Assembly (NCBI GenBank): GCA_004560375.1
Contig: SFVC01000019.1
Span: 1-64,000, forward strand
Direction of reading: 5' to 3'
Length of the DNA stretch: 64,000 nt
Source of the DNA: a bacterium
GTDB lineage: Bacteria > Bacillota > Clostridia > Oscillospirales > Oscillospiraceae
The notes below the pieces were generated by a model that had not been told where the DNA came from, did not search any database, and saw only the letters and a list, made by a program, of their open reading frames with translations. Shown piece by piece: positions 31,582 through 39,976 of this stretch. The translations under genes and the position numbers were made by a program. Position 1 is the first letter of the stretch. Each line of letters opens with the position of its first letter.

Positions 31582-32274
31582 GTGGAACACGCCAATATCC
31601 TGATCGTCGAGGACGACGCCGACATCAACCGCCTGCTGTGCGCCATTTTGGAGGGGGCGGGCTACACCTGCCGGGCCGCCTTCTCCGGCAGCGAGGCCCT
31701 GCTCTGGGCGGAAAAGTACGACTACGATCTGGTGCTGCTGGATCTCATGCTCCCCGGGGTCACCGGCGAGGAGTTCATCCAGCGGGTGCGCCGGGGCAAG
31801 ACCATGCCCATCATCGTGGTGTCCGCCAAGCTGGGGGTGGACGACCGGGTGAACGTCCTCAAGCTGGGGGCGGACGACTTCATCCCCAAGCCCTTCGACA
31901 ACGCCGAGGTGCTGGCCCGGGTGGAGGCCCAGCTGCGCCGCAGCCGCCAGTTCAGCGTCCCGGCGGCGGAGGCCATGTCCGCGGGGCCGCTGACCCTGGA
32001 TCTGGACAGCCACGCCGCCCTGGTGGACGGGCGGGAGGTGCCCCTCACCGGCCGGGAGTTCGACATTCTGGCCCTGCTGATGAAAAACCCCCGGCGGGCC
32101 TTCTCCCGGGCCCAGATCTATGAGGCGGTGTGGGGGGAGGACTTCATCGGGGACGACAACACGGTGAACGTCCATGTCAGCAACCTGCGCTCCAAGCTGG
32201 CCAAGGCCGACCCGGATCACAGTTATATCAAGACCGTGTGGGGGATTGGCTTCAAATTGGGAGACGTCCTGTAG
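31582..32274 (+). CDS. OmpR/PhoB-family response regulator
   Basis: A 230-residue two-component regulator with a receiver domain (1-120: acidic pair VEDDAD, phospho-acceptor Asp in LLDLMLPG near residue 54, Lys in IPKPFDN near 104) and a winged-helix DNA-binding domain (about 140-228, LTGREFDILALLM through VNVHVSNLRSKL and TVWGIGFKL). The GTG start follows a GGGGGG ribosome site. Its partner is most likely the histidine kinase at 34305, with ABC exporter genes between them, the arrangement of peptide-antibiotic sensing and detoxification loci. Confidence 0.94.
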   Translation: MEHANILIVEDDADINRLLCAILEGAGYTCRAAFSGSEALLWAEKYDYDLVLLDLMLPGVTGEEFIQRVRRGKTMPIIVVSAKLGVDDRVNVLKLGADDFIPKPFDNAEVLARVEAQLRRSRQFSVPAAEAMSAGPLTLDLDSHAALVDGREVPLTGREFDILALLMKNPRRAFSRAQIYEAVWGEDFIGDDNTVNVHVSNLRSKLAKADPDHSYIKTVWGIGFKLGDVL

Positions 32275-32342
32275 GGGAGGGGCTTGCCCCTCCCGCCTTG
32301 AAGGGTTAGAGACCCTTGCCCAGGGAGGGGCAAGCCCTCCCC
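32274..32342. repeat. G-rich long imperfect inverted repeat
   Basis: The left arm at 32274-32294 (GGGGAGGGGCTTGCCCCTCC plus C) is itself partly palindromic and pairs with the right arm 32323-32342, which lacks one C. Between them is a second small hairpin (AAGGGTTAGAGACCCTT). It directly follows the response regulator stop. A close relative of the right arm, GGGAGGGACAAGCCCCTCCC, recurs at about 48701-48720 in front of the rodA-like gene, so this looks like a dispersed repeat family. Confidence 0.7.
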
Positions 32343-32471
32343 TGCATGGTGCGCCGATTTTTCTCGGAAAACGCGTGCGATGGAATTTAGGTTTTCTTTA
32401 GATTTCCTTTCAGGAGTTTTGGCCTTTCGGCGGTATCATAGGGACAGTTCAAACAGAAAGGCGGAAACGCT

Positions 32472-33398
32472 ATGACGGAAAATACAGCGGTGCTGGCGGC
32501 CTACGGCCTGTCCAAGGCCTACGGGAGCTGCATGGCCCTGGACGGCCTGAACCTGATGGTGCGCCGGGGGGACGTCTACGGCCTGGTGGGCCGGAACGGG
32601 GCGGGCAAGACCACCTTTATGCGGATGGCCACCGGCCAGTCCACCCCCACCGGCGGCGAGCTGGAGCTGTTCGGCGCGTCGGGAAAGGACTTGCGCGCCC
32701 AGCGATCCCGCACCGGGGCCATGATCGAGATCCCCTCCTTCTCCCCCTTCCTCACCGCCCGGGAGAACCTGGAGTACTACCGCCTCCAGCGGGGCATCCC
32801 CGGCAGGGAGACGGTGGACGAGGCGCTGAAGCTGGTGAACCTCACCGGCACCGGGCCCAAGAAGTTCAAATCCTTTTCCCTGGGCATGAAGCAGCGGCTG
32901 GGGCTGGCCCTGGCCCTGATGAACCACCCGGACTTCCTCATCCTGGACGAGCCCATCAACGGCCTGGATCCGGAGGGGGTGGCGGAGTTCCGGCAGATCC
33001 TCCGCCGGCTCAATGTGGAGCGGGAAACCACCATTTTGATCTCCAGCCACATCCTGTCCGAGCTGTCCAGCATCGCCACCCGGTACGGCTTCATGGAGCA
33101 GGGAAAGCTATTGGAGGAGATCTCCGCGGAGGCGCTGCACGACAAGTGCCGCACCTGCCTGCGCTTAGAGGTGGACGACGCGGCCAAGGCCGCCGCCATC
33201 CTCCAGACCCAGCTGGGCACCGACAAGTTCGAGGTGCTCCCCGGCAATGTGATCCAGCTCTACGACTGCCTGGACGACCCCAAACGGGCGTCCTACGCCC
33301 TGGCCCAGAACGGGGTGGCCCTGCTGGCCATGGAGCAGAAGGGCGCGGATCTGGAGGCCTATTTCCTCAACCTGATCGGGGGTGGCCCTCATGCTTAA
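32472..33398 (+). CDS. ABC transporter ATP-binding protein (BcrA-type)
   Basis: A 308-residue ABC ATPase with Walker A GRNGAGKTTFM (about residues 42-52), Q-loop near EIPSFSPFLT, signature SLGMKQRLGLALAL (variant of LSGGQ, about 140), Walker B FLILDEPINGLDP (about 160) and switch His in ISSHILSEL. It resembles BcrA-type drug and lantibiotic exporters. It overlaps the permease gene by eight bases. With the flanking kinase and regulator it probably removes a membrane-active peptide; the compound is unknown. Confidence 0.9.
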   Translation: MTENTAVLAAYGLSKAYGSCMALDGLNLMVRRGDVYGLVGRNGAGKTTFMRMATGQSTPTGGELELFGASGKDLRAQRSRTGAMIEIPSFSPFLTARENLEYYRLQRGIPGRETVDEALKLVNLTGTGPKKFKSFSLGMKQRLGLALALMNHPDFLILDEPINGLDPEGVAEFRQILRRLNVERETTILISSHILSELSSIATRYGFMEQGKLLEEISAEALHDKCRTCLRLEVDDAAKAAAILQTQLGTDKFEVLPGNVIQLYDCLDDPKRASYALAQNGVALLAMEQKGADLEAYFLNLIGGGPHA

Positions 33399-34170
33399 CT
33401 ACATCCGCGCCGAGATCTACAAGCTGCTGCGCCGGCCCTACACCTATATCACCCTGGGCGTCCTGCTGGCCCTGGAGGGGCTGTACGCCTCCATGTTCGC
33501 CTTCCACAACTCCCATTCCATGGCAACCCCCTTCGGCGGGGCCGTCGTCAGCATCGTGGTGATGGGGGCCATCGGCTTCTGCGTCTGCCAGCTCACCGGG
33601 GACATTGTGTTCGCGGGGCAGTACAAGAACTCCACCCTGAAAAATGAGGTGTCCTTCGGCCTGAGCCGTGCCCGGATCTACCTGGGCAAGCTCATCGCCC
33701 AGACTCTGCTGACCATTGTGTACCTGGCGATCATGATGGCCTTTTTCCTGGGCCTGTGCGCCATCTGCCTGCCCATGGAATCGTCCGCCGGGTTTTACTC
33801 CGCCCAGGAGGGTCTCGCCATTGTGGGCTACTTTCTGGCGGTGGGCCTGCCCCTGTGGATCGGCGCCCAGGCGACGGCCTGTATGTGCCTGTTCCTGATC
33901 CACGGGGAAATGGCGGCGTCCTTCCTCCATGTGGGCCTGATCTTTGTGGCGCCCAGTATTGTGGAGGTGGCGGGCCTGCTCCTTGAGGGCGGGATCGGGG
34001 AGCTGCTGCTGAAGGTACACGCCTACTTCCCCGATACCATGCTGTCCAACGTCAAGGCCGTGGTGGGCGACCCGGTCTATCTGGGCCAGTCGTGGCTGGT
34101 GGGAGCCTTTTGGGTGGTCGTGTGTACCGCCGTGGGCCTGTACGGGTTCCATAAAAAAGAGATCAAATAA
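33391..34170 (+). CDS. ABC-2-type permease
   Basis: A 259-residue membrane protein with six predicted helices and N-terminal MLNYIRAEIYKLLRRPYTYI, typical of BcrB/NatB-type permeases. The start at 33391 lies inside the end of the ATPase gene, with GGGGGTGG upstream, so the two are translationally coupled. The large loop ahead of the third helix (FAGQYKNSTLKNEVSFGLSR) is conserved in this group. Two copies probably join two ATPase subunits to form an exporter. Confidence 0.85.
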   Translation: MLNYIRAEIYKLLRRPYTYITLGVLLALEGLYASMFAFHNSHSMATPFGGAVVSIVVMGAIGFCVCQLTGDIVFAGQYKNSTLKNEVSFGLSRARIYLGKLIAQTLLTIVYLAIMMAFFLGLCAICLPMESSAGFYSAQEGLAIVGYFLAVGLPLWIGAQATACMCLFLIHGEMAASFLHVGLIFVAPSIVEVAGLLLEGGIGELLLKVHAYFPDTMLSNVKAVVGDPVYLGQSWLVGAFWVVVCTAVGLYGFHKKEIK

Positions 34171-34225
34171 ACCAGTTCAGCCGGGCCGCGGGGCCCGGCT
34201 GAAGGTGTTGTCATGAGGTGCGTTT

Positions 34226-34288
34226 ATGAGGGTTCCGGTTGTCATAGTTTTTTTGCTGCTCTATCTGCTGATTTTTGGCTGGAATTGA
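34226..34288 (+). CDS. 20-residue hydrophobic membrane peptide
   Basis: An open frame of 20 codons encoding MRVPVVIVFLLLYLLIFGWN, almost entirely one membrane helix. GAGGTG stands five bases before the ATG, an ideal ribosome site, and the frame ends 16 bases before the histidine kinase start. Such tiny genes are easily missed. It lies between the exporter and a kinase that has a single membrane helix of its own, so a role as helper of the kinase or exporter is possible. Translation has not been shown. Confidence 0.55.
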   Translation: MRVPVVIVFLLLYLLIFGWN

Positions 34289-34304
34289 ATCTGGAGGGAA
34301 GATG

Positions 34305-35204
34305 ATGAAAACCGTCCTGATTGTTATTCTGCTCCTGCTGTGCGCCGTCCTGATCTGGCGGCAGTATACCCTGGAGCAGGGCCTCCACCGGGCCGCCCGC
34401 CGGATGCGGGAGCAGATGGCCGACGAGACGACGGCCCGACTGGCCCTGCCCTGCCCCTGTGCCGGGGCGGAGGAGCTGCTGGCCTGCCTGAACCAACTGC
34501 TGGAGCTGCGGCAGGAGGAGCGGGCCCTCTACCGCCGGAAGGAGCAGGAGCTGCGGCGGCAGATCGCCAACGTGTCCCACGATCTCCGCACGCCGCTGAC
34601 CTCCATCCTGGGCTATCTCCAGCTGCTGGAGGGGGACGGGCTGTCCCCCGAAAAAAAAGAGGAGTACCTGACGGTGATCGAGGGCCGCGCCCGCACCCTC
34701 CAGACCTTTATCGCCTCCTTCTACGACCTGTCCCGGATCGAGGGGGGCGAGCTCCCCCTGGAGCGGGAGCGGGTGGATCTGGGCCGCGCCCTGTCCGATC
34801 AGCTGGCCGCCTCCTATGGGCAGATCGAGGAGACGGGGCTGGACATGGCGGTGGATATCCAGGAGGGCCTGCCCCCGGTGTGGGCGGACAGCGGGGCAGT
34901 GACCCGGATCTTCTCCAACCTGCTCACCAACGCCCTGCGCCACGGCACCGGCACCCTCACGGTGCGGCTGTACCGGGAGGGCGGCGCCATCGTGTCCGCC
35001 TTCTCCAACCGGGCGGAGGGGCTCACCGAGGAGGACGCCGCCCACGTGTTCGAGCGGTTCTACACCGCCGACAAAATGCGTACCGGCCAATCCACCGGCC
35101 TGGGGCTGGCCATCGTCAAGGCCCTGGCGGAGCGGATGGGCCACAGCGCTGCCGCCCGGTGGGAGGGCGGAGTGTTTACCCTTGAGGTAAGATGGAGCCT
35201 TTAA
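34305..35204 (+). CDS. Sensor histidine kinase
   Basis: A 299-residue kinase with one N-terminal membrane helix (about residues 3-20), no sizeable extracellular domain, a short helical linker, the HisKA phospho-acceptor VSHDLRTPLTSILGYL (His near residue 89) and a HATPase domain with N-box NLLTNALRHG, F-box FERFYTAD and G-box STGLGLAIVKAL. An ATG one codon upstream is closer to the GGAGGGA site than usual, so the second ATG is chosen. The lack of a sensor domain is typical of kinases that sense through the membrane or a partner exporter. Confidence 0.92.
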   Translation: MKTVLIVILLLLCAVLIWRQYTLEQGLHRAARRMREQMADETTARLALPCPCAGAEELLACLNQLLELRQEERALYRRKEQELRRQIANVSHDLRTPLTSILGYLQLLEGDGLSPEKKEEYLTVIEGRARTLQTFIASFYDLSRIEGGELPLERERVDLGRALSDQLAASYGQIEETGLDMAVDIQEGLPPVWADSGAVTRIFSNLLTNALRHGTGTLTVRLYREGGAIVSAFSNRAEGLTEEDAAHVFERFYTADKMRTGQSTGLGLAIVKALAERMGHSAAARWEGGVFTLEVRWSL

Positions 35205-35271
35205 AGGAACCGCACTCTTGTCACGCCGCGCGCCCTCCGCGCTTCTTATTTGTCTGATTTAAGAAAACGTT

Positions 35272-35303
35272 AAAGGGTTGGCGGTTTACGCCAGCCCTTT
35301 TTT
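35272..35303 (+). terminator. Terminator of the kinase/exporter locus
   Basis: AAAGGGTTGGCG (35272-35283) pairs with CGCCAGCCCTTT (35289-35300, one G-T) and is followed by TTT. It ends the two-component locus 68 bases after the kinase stop. Confidence 0.85.
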
Positions 35304-35313
35304 ATGGTATGAT
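35285..35313 (+). promoter_or_regulatory. Probable promoter of the P-type ATPase gene
   Basis: TTTACG (35285-35290) and an extended -10 TGGTATGAT with hexamer TATGAT at 35308-35313 are 17 bases apart. The -35 overlaps the preceding terminator hairpin. The same TGGTATGAT string brackets the cloverleaf pair near 20.4 kb. Confidence 0.55.
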
Positions 35314-35356
35314 AGGCAATAGCAACCTGCAAATTATGACAAAAAGGAGCTTTCTT

Positions 35357-37864
35357 ATGGCTCAATCGTCGCAGACACAACAGGCCCCGCCCCCCAAACG
35401 GGGACGGGAGGAAAAGCAGCGGGAGCGCCGCCGGGAGGAGCGGGCCGCCCGCTCGCCCAGGGAGCCGGAGCGTCTTTTCCCCGACCCCAAAACCGGCCTC
35501 ACCGCCGCCCAGGCCGCCCGGCTGCTGGAGCAGGGCATGGGCAACGAGGCGGTGGGCTCCACCGCCAAGTCCACCGGGCAGATCATCCGGGAGAACACCC
35601 TCACCTTCTTCAACCTGGTGTTTGTGGTGCTGGCCGCCCTGCTGATCCTGGCCGGAGACTTCAAGGACATGATGTTCCTGGGCATCGCCCTGGTCAACTC
35701 CCTCATCGGCATTATCCAGCAGCTCCGCTCCCGGGCCACCCTGGAGAAGCTGTCCCTCATCAGCGAGACCCGGGTGAAGGTGGTGCGGGACGGGCAGCTG
35801 GGCACCGTCCCCGTCCACAAGCTGGTGCGGGAGGACATTGTGGAGCTGGGGGCGGGGGATCAGATCCCCGCCGATGGCCCGGTGATGTCCGGCCAGGTGA
35901 CGGTGAACGAGGCCCTCATCACCGGCGAGGCCGACCCCATCACCAAGGATCCCGGTGACGAGCTGCTGTCCGGCAGCTTTGTGGTGTCCGGCAAGTGCCG
36001 GGCCCGGCTGGATCGGGTGGGGGCGGCCAGCTACGCCTCCCGGCTGTCCCTGGAGGCCAAGGCGGATCAGGGCGTGGCCAAGTCGGAGATGATGAAGTCG
36101 CTGGACAAGCTGATCCGGTTCATCGGCTTTGCCCTGATCCCCATCGGGGCCGCCCTGTTCTACAACGAGCTGATGGTGCAGGGCAACGAGTTTTCCGATG
36201 CCGTCCCCGCGGTGGTGGCGGCACTCATCGGTATGATCCCCGAGGGGCTGTACCTGCTCACCAGTGTGGCGCTGGCGGTGTCCGTCATGCGGCTGGCCCA
36301 GAAGCAGACCCTGGTGCACGAGCTGTCCGCCGTGGAGACGCTGGCCCACGTAGATGTCCTGTGCGTGGACAAGACGGGCACCGTCACCCAGCCCGAGATG
36401 TCCGTGCAGGAGATCGTCCCCCTGGACGAGGATCGCTGCCCCGCCGGCCGGGTGGAGGAGATCTTCAACGCCTACTACCGGGCCATCGACGCGGACAACG
36501 ACACCGCCCGGGCCATGGCCCAGCGGTTTTCCAAGTCCTCCCTGTGGCAGGTGGAGCGGACGGTGCCCTTCACCTCCGCCAACAAGTGGTCGGCGGTGGT
36601 GTTCAAGGCCTACGGGGCCTATGTGGTGGGCGCCCCCGAGTTCATCATGAAGGCCCGGTACGCCGACCTGCAGCACATGGTCACCCCCTATCAGGAGCAG
36701 GGCTGCCGGGTGCTGCTGCTGGCCAAGTGCGGGGCGCCTCCCACCATGGAGGGCGGCATCACCGGCACCGTGGAACCCCTGGCCCTGGCGGTGATCTCCA
36801 ACCCCATCCGGGCGGAGGCCCCCAAGACCTTCCAGTACTTTGCCCAGCAGGGGGTCACCGTCAAGGTGATCTCCGGGGACAACCCCTCCACCGTGTCCGC
36901 CGTGGCGGTGCAGGCGGGCATCGCCGGCGGGGACAAATTCGTGGACGCCGCCACCCTGAAGGAGCCGGCGGACTACGCCCGGGCGGTGCGGGACTACAAC
37001 GTGTTCGGCCGGGTAACGCCGGATCAGAAGCGCAAGCTGGTGAAGGCCCTGCAAAAGGCGGGCCACACCGTGGCCATGACGGGGGACGGCGTCAACGACG
37101 TGCTGGCCCTGAAGGACGCGGACTGCGGCATCGCCATGGCCTCCGGCGCGGAGGCGGCGGCCCAGGTGGCCCAGGTGGTGCTGCTGGACTCCAACTTCGC
37201 CTCCATGCCCCAGGTGGTGGAGGAGGGGAGGCGGGTGATCAACAACATCCAGCGGGCGGCGGCCCTGTACCTGGTGAAGAACATCATGTCCCTGTTCCTG
37301 TCCCTGGTCACCCTGTTCGCCGGGTTCCCCTACCCCTTCGTGCCCATCCAGCTCACCCTCATCAGCGCCCTCACCATCGGCGCGCCCTCCTTCGTGCTGG
37401 CCCTGGAGCCCAACCACGAGATTGTGAAGGGCCGCTTTATGACAAACGTGCTGCGCCGCGCTCTGCCCGGGGGGCTGGCCAACGTGGTGCTGATGATCCT
37501 CATCGAGCTGTTCACCTTCGCCTTTGCCTTTGAGCGGGTCACCCTGTCCACCCTGGCCACGGTGATCATGGGCGAGGTGGGCCTGCTGGTGCTGTACTAC
37601 ATCTCCCGGCCCCTGGACTGGAAGCGGTGGACGCTGCTGGGCGCTATGACGGCGGCCTTCGCCGTGGCGGTGCTGGGCTTCGGCTGGATGTTTGAGCTCG
37701 TCCCCCTGGACTTCCAGGCGGGGCTGGTGATTCTGGTATTCTTGATGCTGACGCCGTCGGTGATCTTCGTCTTTGAGCGGGCCTTTGAGTGGGGCAGCGC
37801 GGCCCTGGCTCTGCTGGCCCAGCGGCGGAGCGGCGGACGGCCCAAGCGGGCAGCGCGGCGCTGA
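35357..37864 (+). CDS. P-type cation-transporting ATPase
   Basis: An 835-residue ion pump with the phosphorylation motif DKTGTVT (Asp338), hinge TGDGVNDVLALKDADCG (about 574-590), and the membrane motif MIPEGLYLLTSVALAVS. The actuator motif reads ITGEADPI rather than TGES; the essential Glu is kept. There is no heavy-metal-binding domain and no CPx motif, so it belongs to the P2-like group, closest by motif to CtpE/YfgQ-type pumps with proposed calcium or magnesium roles. The N-terminus is highly charged (KRGREEKQRERRREERAAR). The start at 35357 follows AAGGAG at seven bases. About ten helices are predicted. Confidence 0.88.
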   Translation: MAQSSQTQQAPPPKRGREEKQRERRREERAARSPREPERLFPDPKTGLTAAQAARLLEQGMGNEAVGSTAKSTGQIIRENTLTFFNLVFVVLAALLILAGDFKDMMFLGIALVNSLIGIIQQLRSRATLEKLSLISETRVKVVRDGQLGTVPVHKLVREDIVELGAGDQIPADGPVMSGQVTVNEALITGEADPITKDPGDELLSGSFVVSGKCRARLDRVGAASYASRLSLEAKADQGVAKSEMMKSLDKLIRFIGFALIPIGAALFYNELMVQGNEFSDAVPAVVAALIGMIPEGLYLLTSVALAVSVMRLAQKQTLVHELSAVETLAHVDVLCVDKTGTVTQPEMSVQEIVPLDEDRCPAGRVEEIFNAYYRAIDADNDTARAMAQRFSKSSLWQVERTVPFTSANKWSAVVFKAYGAYVVGAPEFIMKARYADLQHMVTPYQEQGCRVLLLAKCGAPPTMEGGITGTVEPLALAVISNPIRAEAPKTFQYFAQQGVTVKVISGDNPSTVSAVAVQAGIAGGDKFVDAATLKEPADYARAVRDYNVFGRVTPDQKRKLVKALQKAGHTVAMTGDGVNDVLALKDADCGIAMASGAEAAAQVAQVVLLDSNFASMPQVVEEGRRVINNIQRAAALYLVKNIMSLFLSLVTLFAGFPYPFVPIQLTLISALTIGAPSFVLALEPNHEIVKGRFMTNVLRRALPGGLANVVLMILIELFTFAFAFERVTLSTLATVIMGEVGLLVLYYISRPLDWKRWTLLGAMTAAFAVAVLGFGWMFELVPLDFQAGLVILVFLMLTPSVIFVFERAFEWGSAALALLAQRRSGGRPKRAARR

Positions 37865-37925
37865 GGGGCCCGGGCTCCACAAAAGAACAGGCGGGATCGG
37901 AGGTTCCGCTCCCGCCCGCGCGACG

Positions 37926-37953
37926 AAAAAGCCTGCCGGAAGGCAGGCTTTTT
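37926..37953. terminator. Bidirectional terminator
   Basis: AAAAAGCCTGCC and GGCAGGCTTTTT form a perfect 12-bp stem with a four-base loop and have T-runs in both directions. It serves the convergent P-type ATPase and guaA genes. Confidence 0.92.
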
Positions 37954-38026
37954 CCTCTGCTATTGTCAGCCGTGCGTAGTCGCGTCAGGCATCGCCCGGA
38001 GGATCCGCCCGGGCGTTCCACCTCCC

Positions 38027-39568
38027 TCACTCGAACTCCACCGTCCCCGGCGGCTTCGCGGTGATGTCGTACAGCACCCGGTTGACCCCCTTGACCTCGT
38101 TGACGATGCGTACCCCCACCCGATCCAGCAGCTCATAGGGGATCCGGGCCCAGTCCGCCGTCATGAAGTCGTCGGTGGTCACCGCCCGCAGGGCTATGGC
38201 GTAGTCGTAGGTTCGGCCGTCCCCCATCACCCCCACGGAGCGCATATTGGTCAGCGCCGCGAAGAACTGGCTCAGCCGCCTGTCCTCCCCTGCCCGGGCC
38301 ATCTCCTCCCGGAAGATGGCGTCCGCCTCCCGGAGCAGCTCCAGCTTGTCCCGGGTGACCTCCCCGATCACCCGGATGGCCAGCCCCGGCCCGGGGAAGG
38401 GCTGCCGGGCCACCAGATACTCCGGCAGGCCCAGCTCCCGGCCCAGCTGCCGCACCTCGTCCTTGAACAGCATCCGCAGGGGCTCCACAATCTCCTTGAA
38501 ATCCACATAGTCGGGCAGGCCGCCCACATTGTGGTGGCTCTTGATCACCGCCGCGTCCCCGGCCCCCGACTCGATCACGTCGGGATAGATGGTGCCCTGG
38601 GCCAGGAAGTCCACGGCGCCGATCCGTTTGGCCTCCTCCTCAAACACCCGGATGAACTCCTCGCCGATGATCTTCCGCTTGCGCTCCGGCTCCTCCACCC
38701 TGGCCAGCCGGGCCAGGAACCGATCCGACGCGTCCACCCGGATAAAGTTCATGGCCCGCCGGGAGAATACCTGCTCCACCTGATCTCCCTCGTCCTTTCG
38801 CAGCAGGCCGTGATCCACGAACACGCAGGTGAGCTGGGGGCCCACCGCCTCCGCCAGCAGGGCCGCCGCCACCGACGAGTCCACCCCGCCGCTCAGGGCC
38901 AGCAGCACCTTCCCGTCCCCGATCCGCTCCCGCAGATCCTGGACGGCGGTGCGGCGGTAGTCCTCCATCACCCAGTCCCGGCGGGCATGGCACACGTCGC
39001 AGAGAAAGCGGCGGATCATATCCGTGCCGTGCCGGGTGTGGTTCACCTCCGGGTGGAACTGCACGCCGTAGAACCCCCGGGCCTCGTCGGCGATGGCCGC
39101 GTTGGGGCAGGCGGCGGAGTGGGCCGTGATCCGGAAGCCCTCCGGCGCCCGCTCCATGTAGTCCCCGTGGCTCATCCAGGTGACGCCTGTGGATTCCACA
39201 TCCCGGAACAGGGGGCAGTCCGGGTCGAACCGGGTGTCCGTCTTGCCGTACTCCCGGGCGGCGTCCGCCTGGGCGGGCACTACCCGCCCCCCCAGCAGGT
39301 GGGCCATGAGCTGGCAGCCGTAGCAGATGCCCAGGATGGGCACGCCCCAGGTGAAGATATCCGGATCCAGTTTCGGGGATTCGTCCAGATAGACCGAGTT
39401 GGGGCCCCCGGTGAGGATGATCCCGATGGGATCCAGCGCCCGCAGCTCCGCCAGGGGGGTGGAGCTGGGCTTTACCTCGCAGTATACCCCGCACTCCCGC
39501 ACCCGGCGGGCGATGAGCTGATTATATTGCCCGCCGAAATCCAGCACAATGACCGTCTGATGATCCAT
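38027..39568 (-). CDS. guaA: GMP synthase (glutamine-hydrolysing)
   Basis: A 513-residue enzyme that aminates XMP to GMP with glutamine and ATP. The N-terminal class-I glutaminase has the nucleophile in ILGICYGCQLMAH (Cys near residue 81) and the HPEVNHT motif. The ATP-pyrophosphatase domain has the PP-loop LALSGGVDSSVAAALL (about 228-243). The C-terminal dimerisation domain ends VNRVLYDITAKPPGTVEFE, the canonical terminus. The start follows GAGGAG. It is the last of three leftward genes, after two proteins of unknown function. Confidence 0.97.
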   Translation of the reverse strand: MDHQTVIVLDFGGQYNQLIARRVRECGVYCEVKPSSTPLAELRALDPIGIILTGGPNSVYLDESPKLDPDIFTWGVPILGICYGCQLMAHLLGGRVVPAQADAAREYGKTDTRFDPDCPLFRDVESTGVTWMSHGDYMERAPEGFRITAHSAACPNAAIADEARGFYGVQFHPEVNHTRHGTDMIRRFLCDVCHARRDWVMEDYRRTAVQDLRERIGDGKVLLALSGGVDSSVAAALLAEAVGPQLTCVFVDHGLLRKDEGDQVEQVFSRRAMNFIRVDASDRFLARLARVEEPERKRKIIGEEFIRVFEEEAKRIGAVDFLAQGTIYPDVIESGAGDAAVIKSHHNVGGLPDYVDFKEIVEPLRMLFKDEVRQLGRELGLPEYLVARQPFPGPGLAIRVIGEVTRDKLELLREADAIFREEMARAGEDRRLSQFFAALTNMRSVGVMGDGRTYDYAIALRAVTTDDFMTADWARIPYELLDRVGVRIVNEVKGVNRVLYDITAKPPGTVEFE

Positions 39569-39589
39569 ATCGTCCGCTCCTCTACACAG

Positions 39590-39614
39590 CGGCGGCCCGC
39601 CTGGCGGGCCGCCG
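39590..39614 (-). terminator. Intercistronic hairpin before guaA
   Basis: CGGCGGCCCGC (39590-39600) pairs with GCGGGCCGCCG (39604-39614) around a three-base loop in the 57-base gap between the zinc-ribbon-like gene and guaA. No U-run follows, so it may attenuate or stabilise rather than fully terminate. Confidence 0.5.
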
Positions 39615-39625
39615 TTCCCAACTTT

Positions 39626-39976
39626 TTACCACCAGAGAAACTCGTCCAGCTCCCCGGCCTGGAACACGATGTTCCCCTCGTGCTTCTCCTCATCCCGGAC
39701 GGGGAGGAAGGGATCCAGCACCGTCAGCCGCTTCCCGCACTGGGGACAGCGGTACTGGATGGCGGAGCAGGCGTACATACCCGATGGGATGTCCGCCTTT
39801 CCCTCCACCGGGTGCAGATTTTTCCGGTAATAGTCCGGCTCCCTGTGCTCCACATAGTGGCCCACCGACACGTTGGGCAGGGCGAACAGCCGCCTGTGGA
39901 GCTTCTCCATGGCGCACTTGCACTGCCGGCACCAGTCCGCCTCCTGCCGGCGCAGCCATCTGTCAATCCATCCCAT
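39626..39976 (-). CDS. Hypothetical protein with two CxxC pairs
   Basis: A 116-residue protein of unknown function. CRQC (about residues 16-19) and CPQC (about 77-80) form a possible zinc ribbon, separated by an insert rich in charged and aromatic residues. The C-terminus ends GELDEFLWW. No signal peptide or helix is visible. It overlaps the upstream membrane-protein gene by 14 bases, so the two are translated together, and guaA follows after 57 bases. Confidence 0.62.
   Translation of the reverse strand: MGWIDRWLRRQEADWCRQCKCAMEKLHRRLFALPNVSVGHYVEHREPDYYRKNLHPVEGKADIPSGMYACSAIQYRCPQCGKRLTVLDPFLPVRDEEKHEGNIVFQAGELDEFLWW

Noticed and set aside
35270..37882. Very long open frame antisense to the P-type ATPase gene
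   Set aside because: High GC at third positions keeps the antisense frame open. Its translation is low-complexity His/Gly/Gln-rich, with no domain and no ribosome site. The same holds for antisense frames over the activase (15194-17176) and the EAL gene (51552-54647).
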